Notes under the pieces: model-generated
What the model was told of the DNA's origin: nothing
Seen by the model: the letters and a program-made list of their open reading frames with translations, nothing else
Database searches by the model: none
Source of the DNA: Bacilli bacterium
GTDB taxonomy: Bacteria > Bacillota_I > Bacilli_A > RF39 > UBA660
Reading direction: 5' to 3'
DNA: 5,327 nucleotides
Assembly: GCA_017470045.1 (NCBI GenBank)
Contig: JAFUFG010000139.1
Location: 1-5,327 of the forward strand
In this document: piece after piece, positions 1 to 5,327 of the stretch
Position numbering within the stretch: the stretch's first letter is position 1
Layout of the letters: each line of letters begins with the position of its first letter
Position numbers and translations under genes: made by a program

Positions 1-2567
1 TCCAAAACAGTATCTGAAAAAGTTTTTTCCGAATTAGAAAGAGTAGAAATACCTTCAGTAGTACTATTATTTTCATACAATAATCCACTCTCAACCTCAG
101 AAATAAACTCATTAAACATTTTCTCAACAGTTTCGACTCTACTAAGAAATTCCTCATCCGATAAAGGATTGTCAACATTTAAATCAACAAAATGTTTACA
201 TACTTCATTATTAATTCGTTCAATTAATACATTTAGCCCATCTTCTGATAACTTATTTCCATAGACTTCCCTTATTCTATCACTTATAGAATTCTTTATA
301 TTTTCTAATTCATTTAATTGATTTTGAGATTGTTTATAAGAACTAGCTGTTATTATTGCATCTCCTTCATCGAGCTCAAAAGAATGATTTTCTTCACTAT
401 CTTCTAATGTCCTTAAAGTGCTCTGAATAAATGCTTCTATCTCTTCTGGAGTATGAATATTCATCTCTTCTCTTTCTAATTCTCTTATGTTTTCAGCAAT
501 TTCTTCTTCAGAAAGCTGATCACCATATAATTCTCTTAATCTTGACTCCACATAAGTATTCAATTTTTCTAAAGAATCTATTTGAGAAGTATTTTCAACA
601 CTTGCAACTTCTTGATAACTACTATAGTCTTTTTCAATCGAATTGATTAAATCTGATAAGTATTCTTCTGATAATTCAATTCCTAAAAGTTCTTTAACAG
701 ACTGAATAATTTCTTGTCTTAATTCTGGATTGTTAACTATACTTTGAATTCCATTACTAGTAACATGAGGTAAGTTCATAATAAAACTAGTCAAAGCAGC
801 ATAAACTGCATCTTTCCCCATTCTAGCAATTGCCTCATCCATCGTAACAATCTTATGATATAAAACAGATTCTAATAAAATATCAAAGAAATTTCTTCCA
901 CAAGCAGTACTCATTTCTTTTGGCATAGCTAAAAGTAGATTTTTAAAAGTTTCAATACGTTGAGTTCCAATAAAAGGTAAAGTTCCAAAAACTCTTCTTA
1001 AAAAAGAATTTCCTAAACTGGAAACAAGACTATACAATACAGCTGTTCCAGAATCACTACCCTCTAACATTTTTTGATGGTATTTACTTCCAGCACCAGA
1101 TAATGTCATAGCAACCATACCAAATAGAGGACTAACAGCACTAATTAAAGAATTAGGAAGCATACCACCAATTCCATTAAATAATTGATAAACATCATCA
1201 CTAATATTTAATTTACCACTATAGTCAACAGTAAAATCAATCTCTGAAGTACTATTTCCTTCTTCATCAATCAATCCTTTTTCCTTCTTAATACTTTCTG
1301 GTTGCAATAATAAGGTAATATACATAACAACATAGTCATTGACACTACGATATCGTTGATTATTATTAAAGGCAGTTAGTCCTTCTCCAAAGCCACGAAT
1401 ACCATCAGCTAAACCTTTCAATGAAACAACAGATGTCCTTTCTAAAGCTTCAGCTATACTTCCACCTTCACTTATTATTTTTTGGAATGCAATTACTTCT
1501 TGTATAGCAATTGTTTTATTAATCTCATCCATCATGACATTTAAATATTGATTAGCAGCATCTAATCCTTGGGTAGCATAAATATAATTATACATTTTTA
1601 AAAAGTCAGGATTAATATCAGAAGCTAATAATAGCGCATCTAATTTTTCAGTATCTAAATCTGTAACAACTAAATTAGAATAACTAGTAAGTTGAGAACT
1701 TCTTTCAATAATAGTTTTAAAGAATACAGCAGGACTAATATTTCCTACTTTCTCAACATAATCTTGATAAGAAATAAATCCATCATCTACCAATAAATAT
1801 AGTTGAGAATCATCAAATTGCCATTCATAATTAAAAGACTGATAATTCTCATCTTCCAGCATATTTTGATAAGGGAGCATATCAATCATGTGATTTATCT
1901 CTCTCAAAGAAAACTCTGTTTGGGCCTTAGTTGAATTTAAATAATTCAAAAATTGAATAACATCTCCAAATGTTTGATAATGATTCTCTCCATTCATTTC
2001 ATTTAATTCGTCTATAATGGGTTGATACTTTTTATTAACATCCCTTTCTGCTTCATCGCGTTTTTCTTTAGCAGAAGAATCAACAGAGTAAATAATAGAA
2101 AGAAAATCTTCTCTACTCATAGTTTCTAAATCATCAACTGAAATAGTATCCATAATTTTTTGCTCAACTTCAGAAGAAGCATCTCTACGAACAATGATAT
2201 CTTGATAATAACGTTTAGCATCATTCTCAATAGAAACAACTTCATTTTGATATTCACTTTGATAATCATTAATCGATTGGCTAACTGTTTCTTGACGCTT
2301 ATTTTCTATAACTTCTACTATCGTACGACTTGTTTCATCAATAGCAGTGAGTGTTGCCTCTTGTGTATCTCTAGAAGCACAAAGATAATCTAAATCACTA
2401 TAATTATTAGAGTTAGCATCACCTAAGAATGAATCAAAATCAATAGTCTCAGAAGAATTATCACTATAAGTTCGATTATGAAATTCAACAGAACTCTCTT
2501 TTACACTTTTTCGAATATTTTCAACAATCTTAGAATTATTAATTAATTTTCCAACATTTTCAAACAT
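1..2567 (-). CDS. Large multidomain protein of unknown function, C-terminus missing (partial)
   Basis: The frame starts at ATG 2567-2565 and stays open to the left edge: 855 codons with no stop. The ATG follows a moderate ribosome binding site, and an in-frame TGA four codons before it excludes an earlier start. The N-terminus (MFENVGKLINNSKIVENIRK) has no signal peptide. Residues 65-230 are highly charged and helical with coiled-coil character, and 230-375 remain helical and acidic. A Gly-rich amphipathic stretch at 383-400 (LKGLADGIRGFGEGLTAF) precedes a hydrophobic Gly/Ser module at 454-534, containing GGMLPNSLISAVSPLFGMV, GAGSKYHQKMLEG and RRVFGTLPFIG. Residues 618-828 carry three degenerate copies of a helical LYG-x(2)-LSEEEI motif, and the last visible part is Ser/Asn/Thr-rich. 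The order (helical N-terminus, Gly-rich centre, variable C-terminus) recalls large polymorphic-toxin or phage-associated proteins of Bacillota. That is a resemblance from memory, not an identification, and no toxin or enzyme domain is visible. Confidence 0.9.
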   Translation of the reverse strand, partial: MFENVGKLINNSKIVENIRKSVKESSVEFHNRTYSDNSSETIDFDSFLGDANSNNYSDLDYLCASRDTQEATLTAIDETSRTIVEVIENKRQETVSQSINDYQSEYQNEVVSIENDAKRYYQDIIVRRDASSEVEQKIMDTISVDDLETMSREDFLSIIYSVDSSAKEKRDEAERDVNKKYQPIIDELNEMNGENHYQTFGDVIQFLNYLNSTKAQTEFSLREINHMIDMLPYQNMLEDENYQSFNYEWQFDDSQLYLLVDDGFISYQDYVEKVGNISPAVFFKTIIERSSQLTSYSNLVVTDLDTEKLDALLLASDINPDFLKMYNYIYATQGLDAANQYLNVMMDEINKTIAIQEVIAFQKIISEGGSIAEALERTSVVSLKGLADGIRGFGEGLTAFNNNQRYRSVNDYVVMYITLLLQPESIKKEKGLIDEEGNSTSEIDFTVDYSGKLNISDDVYQLFNGIGGMLPNSLISAVSPLFGMVAMTLSGAGSKYHQKMLEGSDSGTAVLYSLVSSLGNSFLRRVFGTLPFIGTQRIETFKNLLLAMPKEMSTACGRNFFDILLESVLYHKIVTMDEAIARMGKDAVYAALTSFIMNLPHVTSNGIQSIVNNPELRQEIIQSVKELLGIELSEEYLSDLINSIEKDYSSYQEVASVENTSQIDSLEKLNTYVESRLRELYGDQLSEEEIAENIRELEREEMNIHTPEEIEAFIQSTLRTLEDSEENHSFELDEGDAIITASSYKQSQNQLNELENIKNSISDRIREVYGNKLSEDGLNVLIERINNEVCKHFVDLNVDNPLSDEEFLSRVETVEKMFNEFISEVESGLLYENNSTTEGISTLSNSEKTFSDTVL
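84..716 (-). repeat. Three degenerate helical repeats inside the downstream gene
   Basis: The core occurs at residues 624-644 (VKELLGIELSEEYLSDLINSI), 677-697 (starting LRELYGDQLSEEEI) and 765-785 (starting IREVYGNKLSEDGL). DNA positions of the units are about 630-716, 387-575 and 84-311. Each has a basic or acidic helix ending in LLG or YG, two residues, LSE, then a second amphipathic helix. The second and third copies also share a following TPEEIEAF / SDEEFLSR helix. Conserved glycines are 53 and 88 residues apart, so the units differ in length. They look like a duplicated helical hairpin of unknown role; the shortest copy (630-716) is the least certain. Confidence 0.6.
966..1208 (-). other. 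Gly/Ser-rich hydrophobic module encoded in the downstream gene
   Basis: Residues 454-534 of the downstream protein are the only strongly hydrophobic part of an otherwise acidic, helical protein. They run through GIGGMLPNSLISAVSPLFGMVAM, then GAGSKYHQKMLEG, YSLVSSLGNSF and RRVFGTLPFIG. The pattern of a small-residue helix, a G-x-G-x(2)-Y turn, a helix, and a basic FG-x-LPFIG end is similar to segments I recall just before C-terminal effector domains or within phage structural proteins of Bacillota. It could be membrane-active or a packed helical hairpin; the sequence does not decide. Confidence 0.4.
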
Positions 2568-2572
2568 AGAAA

Positions 2573-2580
2573 CACCATCT
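2573..2580 (-). promoter_or_regulatory. Ribosome binding site of the downstream large gene
   Basis: On the minus strand AGATGGTG matches AGGAGGTG at six of eight positions and ends five bases before the ATG at 2567-2565. The in-frame TGA at 2582-2580 closes the frame just upstream. The intervening codons (GAT, GGT, GTT, TCT) include no usual start, so this site and that ATG fix the beginning of the protein. Confidence 0.6.
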
Positions 2581-2581
2581 C

Positions 2582-2610
2582 ATCATATCTTGTACAATAT
2601 AAATATACAA
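2582..2610 (-). promoter_or_regulatory. Possible sigma-A type promoter for the downstream large gene
   Basis: On the minus strand TATGAT (2587-2582) matches the -10 consensus at five of six positions. TTGTAT (2610-2605) keeps the TTG of the -35 box but matches only three of six, with an ideal 17-base spacer. The position just below the terminator T-tract fits a fresh start of transcription. A problem is that the predicted start (about 2578-2575) would leave a leader of roughly 10 bases and cut into the apparent ribosome binding site. The true promoter may differ, or the gene may rely on read-through. In such AT-rich DNA chance matches are common. Confidence 0.4.
2590..2610. promoter_or_regulatory. 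Imperfect 21-bp palindrome overlapping the candidate promoter
   Basis: The outer five bases are perfectly inverted: TTGTA at 2590-2594 and TACAA at 2606-2610, centred on 2600. Inner positions are partly symmetric and all A/T-rich. The left half also contains the perfect 8-bp palindrome TTGTACAA (2590-2597). It covers the candidate -35 box and most of the spacer, where a dimeric repressor operator would sit. Chance symmetry in AT-rich DNA is a real alternative. Confidence 0.25.
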
Positions 2611-2617
2611 CAAAATC

Positions 2618-2647
2618 AAAAAAAAAGAAAGGAGTTTATCCTTCCTT
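2618..2647 (-). terminator. Intrinsic (Rho-independent) terminator after the upstream gene
   Basis: Read on the minus strand, 2647-2639 (AAGGAAGGA) pairs with 2633-2625 (TCCTTTCTT) across the 5-base loop TAAAC (2638-2634). This gives a 9-bp stem with a single G-U wobble. A run of nine T residues (2626-2618) overlaps the end of the stem. The stem begins only five bases past the TAA of the upstream gene, which is typical placement. The stem is short and not very GC-rich, so some read-through into the next gene is plausible. Confidence 0.8.
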
Positions 2648-2652
2648 AAAAA

Positions 2653-5327
2653 TTATCGACGTTTATGAGCAGTTTCTTCTCTATCACCATATAGTTCATC
2701 AAACATATCAGCCATCTCTTCATCATTTTCTTGAACTGCTCTACCTTTATTTGCACCAGTGAAGGCAGCACTCTTGCTCATATCATCCGTAACACGATGA
2801 ACAAAAGCAAGCGAAGCAACAGAACCTAAGAAAGTAGTAAGCATATCACTAGGTAAATGTGATAAAGCAGTAACTTGAGCAGCAGTTAACCCAGACAATG
2901 TACCAGCTAAATCAGTAACATCAACAGCAGCTTGATTCATATTAGCAATAGCATTTGGATGATTAACAACATATTGCATTGCTTGTTGAATACCATGTAA
3001 ATCAAACTGAGGATGACTAGCAGCATAAGGTTTTAGAACATTTAAGCACTGATTGATAATATGATTAGATTGTGCTTGACAATTATTAGCAATTCTAGCC
3101 AATTGTTGTAAAGCTTGAGCTTCTGTAATAAGTCCTTGCCCACGCTGAATAGCAACTTGCGTTATACCACTACTTGCTTGATCAAAGAATGAATTATAAG
3201 TAGCATGATTAGCAGCATCAGCAGCATGATAAGCACTATCGAAGTTACCCCAACCAAACTCATCCATTGCAGCTCTTTCTAATCCAGTACCATTAGCATG
3301 AGCAGCTTGATAGATTTGGGCTTCCATTCCTTCTTGGAAAGCTCCGCGCTTTCCTTCGATTTGTTGACCTACCTGCCTAGCATAACCAATTGCTTGTGCA
3401 TTTTGAGCATTTGCTTGATTTGCCATTTGTTGTTGCTGTTGAAGCAATCTACGAGACTCAGTAACATGAGTTCTAAAAGCATTTACAGCACTAACAACAG
3501 ATGTAGCAATAGCAATAGAAGCAAATAAATCTTTTAAGAATGGATCATCACGATAATCAAATGGAACAGCAAGTGGAGTATAGTATTTCTTACCAGTACT
3601 ACGTTCTCCAAAAATGCTTTTTCTAGTTTCACTATTACTATAATAACAATGCTCTAGATTCATGAAATTCTCAACAATTCCAACATTATCATTACTATGC
3701 ATAGAGTCCTTTAAACCTTGTCCAAAACGACCAAGTTGAGCTGACAATTCATTGTCATAATCATAAGTTTTAGCAAATCGCATACCTACATATGACAATT
3801 TTGTTGCAACAGCTTTAAAGTCTTCTTCCATGCCATGAATTCCATCACTTAATAAATGGTTTGCTTTACTTCTAGCATCTTCAATCTTAATAATCAATGG
3901 TCCTGCTTGATCACATAATGTCTTTCTAGCTTGTAAACAAGCCTCTCTTTCAGCATCATCTTTAAACACACCACGATCCAATTTTTTATTAAGTTCTTGA
4001 ATTTGTAATAACAATGGATATAACGCTTTATAATAGCCCTTAATTTCAGCATTAAGTTTAGCAACTTTTTTCATTCCATAATCTCTAAGTACACGTAAAA
4101 TAACATCATTAATAGCAACATTCATATTTTGCTTTAATTCAGACCCACGATAATCACGGAATAATACTTCTAACTCTTCTTCTGGTAAATTTCTTAATCG
4201 GTTTTCTAACTCAGCAATTACCTTGCGTCCTTTTTCAGAGGATAACAAACGAGACGCATATTTATTTAATAGACCTCCAGCCAAAGGAACAACACCTGAA
4301 AGCACATGAACGATATTATACATATAATTACCAGAATGAATATCACTTAAGAATCCACCAAGAGGATCTGAATGAAAAGCATAATAACGTTTAGCATCTT
4401 TTCTACCAATCGTCAATCCAGTTGTAACTTCATCTAATATTTTTAAATAATGTTTTTCTGGTTTTTTCAATCGAACATCTACATAATGAATATTGATTTT
4501 TGGATTATAACTATTCTTAGCAATTCCTTTAATCATTTCATGAGCATCATTACTAATCTTATAGCAATCTTCTCCATTAACATTAGTAGTAGCACCAACA
4601 GGTGGTATATAGAACCTTTCTAATACCTCATCTGTTGCATAAATTTGATTATTATCACTTAAATCGCGATACAAAGTAATATCAACATTTTCAATCGTAT
4701 CTTCAATCTTTTTCTCAAACTTTCTCATCTCAACAGTAATAATAGGATTAATACTCTTATTTGCTAAGTCTTTTATAGTTTGAACGATATCAGCACTAAT
4801 TGGATAACTTTCTAAACCGAAGATAGATTCACTAGTACCACTAGGTGTAATTCCAAAACGAGATAAAATATCAATACTAGCAAAAATATCAGAAGGATCT
4901 TGACTATTCTCAAACAAAACAATCGTTTCTTTTTCACGTTGAATTGGTTCATATTCAATAGATATTCTTGGGTCAACACTTTCAGAAGCAAGTTGCTTAA
5001 TCTGATCATGTTCATCAACACTAATTAGATATAAGTCTTTTCCAGCAATTTTTATAACACTACTAGTAGGTGTAATTCCAAAACGATCTAATATTTCTTT
5101 TGTTGCAAAGAACATATCTGGATCATCAACATCTCGATAAATTGTAATTACATCTTCATCAATAACATCTTTTTCTTTTTCAAGTTCAACATCTACATAT
5201 TCAACAACAATCTTTGGATTTGTACTGCTAAGAGCATATCCTTTAATAGCATCTTCTTCTTCAGTAGTAAGTCTGTAGCATTCTTCACCTTGAATTGTTA
5301 TCTTATCACCAAGTGGAGTTAAACTAA
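2653..5327 (-). CDS. Large tandem-repeat protein of unknown function, N-terminus missing (partial)
   Basis: The frame is open from the right edge to a TAA at 2653-2655, giving 890 visible codons. The ATG at 5113-5115 is not the start: the 70 codons above it continue the same repeat without a stop, so the true start lies outside. Numbering from the first visible codon, residues 1-292 hold four repeats of 75-82 residues with the core RFGITP, a G-x(3)-Y-x-IS stretch, IK-x-LA, NP and a closing beta-like VEYVDV segment. Residues 293-595 are mostly charged and helical, with Gly-rich, mildly hydrophobic LSGVVPLAGGLL near 342-353. Residues 597-617 are a membrane-like helix, followed by Q629-Q633 in a Gln/Ala/Asn-rich stretch (to about 660), an Ala/Asn/His-rich helical region (660-850) including a second hydrophobic patch (829-842), and a charged tail ending KRR. 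I see no catalytic motif or LPxTG anchor. Cellular location cannot be judged without the N-terminus. The coding call is firm; the function is unknown. Confidence 0.93.
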   Translation of the reverse strand, partial: SLTPLGDKITIQGEECYRLTTEEEDAIKGYALSSTNPKIVVEYVDVELEKEKDVIDEDVITIYRDVDDPDMFFATKEILDRFGITPTSSVIKIAGKDLYLISVDEHDQIKQLASESVDPRISIEYEPIQREKETIVLFENSQDPSDIFASIDILSRFGITPSGTSESIFGLESYPISADIVQTIKDLANKSINPIITVEMRKFEKKIEDTIENVDITLYRDLSDNNQIYATDEVLERFYIPPVGATTNVNGEDCYKISNDAHEMIKGIAKNSYNPKINIHYVDVRLKKPEKHYLKILDEVTTGLTIGRKDAKRYYAFHSDPLGGFLSDIHSGNYMYNIVHVLSGVVPLAGGLLNKYASRLLSSEKGRKVIAELENRLRNLPEEELEVLFRDYRGSELKQNMNVAINDVILRVLRDYGMKKVAKLNAEIKGYYKALYPLLLQIQELNKKLDRGVFKDDAEREACLQARKTLCDQAGPLIIKIEDARSKANHLLSDGIHGMEEDFKAVATKLSYVGMRFAKTYDYDNELSAQLGRFGQGLKDSMHSNDNVGIVENFMNLEHCYYSNSETRKSIFGERSTGKKYYTPLAVPFDYRDDPFLKDLFASIAIATSVVSAVNAFRTHVTESRRLLQQQQQMANQANAQNAQAIGYARQVGQQIEGKRGAFQEGMEAQIYQAAHANGTGLERAAMDEFGWGNFDSAYHAADAANHATYNSFFDQASSGITQVAIQRGQGLITEAQALQQLARIANNCQAQSNHIINQCLNVLKPYAASHPQFDLHGIQQAMQYVVNHPNAIANMNQAAVDVTDLAGTLSGLTAAQVTALSHLPSDMLTTFLGSVASLAFVHRVTDDMSKSAAFTGANKGRAVQENDEEMADMFDELYGDREETAHKRR
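3475..3537 (-). other. Membrane-like hydrophobic helix encoded in the upstream gene
   Basis: Visible residues 597-617 of the upstream protein (core FASIAIATSVVSAVNAF) form its longest uncharged hydrophobic run. It sits between a Tyr/Asp-rich stretch (YRDDPFLKD) and a positively charged, Gln-rich segment starting RTHVTESRRLL. It could be one transmembrane helix, with the basic residues after it on the cytoplasmic side, but it is rich in Ala and Ser and could equally be a buried helix of a soluble domain. Confidence 0.45.
4450..5327 (-). repeat. Four tandem 75-82 residue protein repeats inside the upstream gene
   Basis: The copies lie at about 5152-5327 (partial, cut by the edge), 4927-5151, 4684-4926 and 4450-4683. 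Each complete copy begins with a beta-like segment (ITIYRD, IVLFEN, ITLYRD), then an acidic D/N-rich linker, a helix around EILxRF, the turn GITP or YIPP, a beta pair ending in Y-x-IS, a helix with IK-x-LA or IKGIA, then NP or DP and a final strand such as IVVEYVDV. The conserved proline of GITP recurs at visible residues 4, 86, 161 and 242, so the spacings are 82, 75 and 81. At DNA level the copies have mostly diverged, but a 20-base identity links 5067-5086 and 4842-4861. The alternation suggests a small alpha/beta domain duplicated in series, as in spacer or binding modules. I do not recognise the family, and more copies may lie beyond the right edge. Confidence 0.85.

Noticed and set aside
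431..646. Plus-strand 71-codon ORF
   Set aside because: It lies wholly inside the long minus-strand gene, has a low-complexity Leu/Phe-rich product typical of an antisense shadow, and no ribosome binding site.
2160..2393. Plus-strand 77-codon ORF
   Set aside because: It is antisense to the charged helical N-terminal part of the downstream gene. Its Ile/Asn/Phe-rich product reflects the complement of Glu/Asp/Asn codons.
2576..2578. ATG just upstream of the downstream gene's start
   Set aside because: It is in a different frame that reaches a TAA after about a dozen codons. The ATG at 2565-2567 opens the 855-codon frame and is better spaced from the ribosome binding site.
3298..3528. Plus-strand 76-codon ORF
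   Set aside because: It is antisense to the Gln/Ala-rich part of the upstream gene. Its Ser/Leu/Cys-rich composition arises from complementing Gln and Ala codons.
4812..5021. Minus-strand 69-codon ORF in another frame of the upstream gene
   Set aside because: It overlaps the repeat-encoding frame completely. The repeat pattern is conserved in the main frame, not in this one.
5113..5115. ATG as the start of the upstream protein
   Set aside because: The 70 codons before it are open and encode most of another copy of the same repeat, and the ATG falls in the middle of a unit. No ribosome binding site precedes it.
1..5327. Alternative genetic code with TGA as tryptophan
   Set aside because: Both large frames use TGG for tryptophan and contain no in-frame TGA, so the standard bacterial code suffices.
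1..5327. tRNA, rRNA, CRISPR array, insertion sequence or att site
   Set aside because: The window is coding except for 85 bases. I saw no direct-repeat/spacer pattern, no transposase-like frame with terminal inverted repeats, and no structured RNA other than the terminator hairpin.

Overview
The window is strongly AT-rich and every convincing gene lies on the minus strand. It reads cleanly in the standard bacterial code: tryptophan is TGG, and no in-frame TGA occurs in either gene. Low GC, an intrinsic terminator with a long T-tract and very large proteins of unknown function suggest a low-GC Bacillota, probably an uncultured host-associated (gut-type) member of the Bacilli/Clostridia. That taxonomic guess rests on composition and general impression only.

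Two large genes, both running off the window, fill almost all of the sequence. Gene A (2653..5327) enters from the right edge without its start. 890 codons are visible: four tandem copies (the first partial) of a 75-82 residue repeat, then about 600 residues of mostly helical sequence with one membrane-like segment, a Gln/Ala/Asn-rich stretch and a charged tail. Gene B (1..2567) has its start in the window but runs off the left edge without a stop. Its 855 visible codons show a helical N-terminal half without a signal peptide, a central Gly-rich hydrophobic module, and then three degenerate copies of a helical motif.

The only non-coding stretch is the 85 bases between them. In transcription order it holds a good intrinsic terminator for gene A, a possible promoter for gene B overlapped by an imperfect palindrome, and a moderate ribosome binding site. 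The genes are therefore adjacent and co-directional but may be transcribed separately.

I cannot name either protein family with confidence. Gene A has no recognisable enzyme motif. Gene B's layout is reminiscent of large multidomain (polymorphic-toxin or phage-like) proteins of Bacillota, but the C-terminus that would test this is outside the window. No RNA genes, CRISPR, insertion sequences or plus-strand genes are supported.
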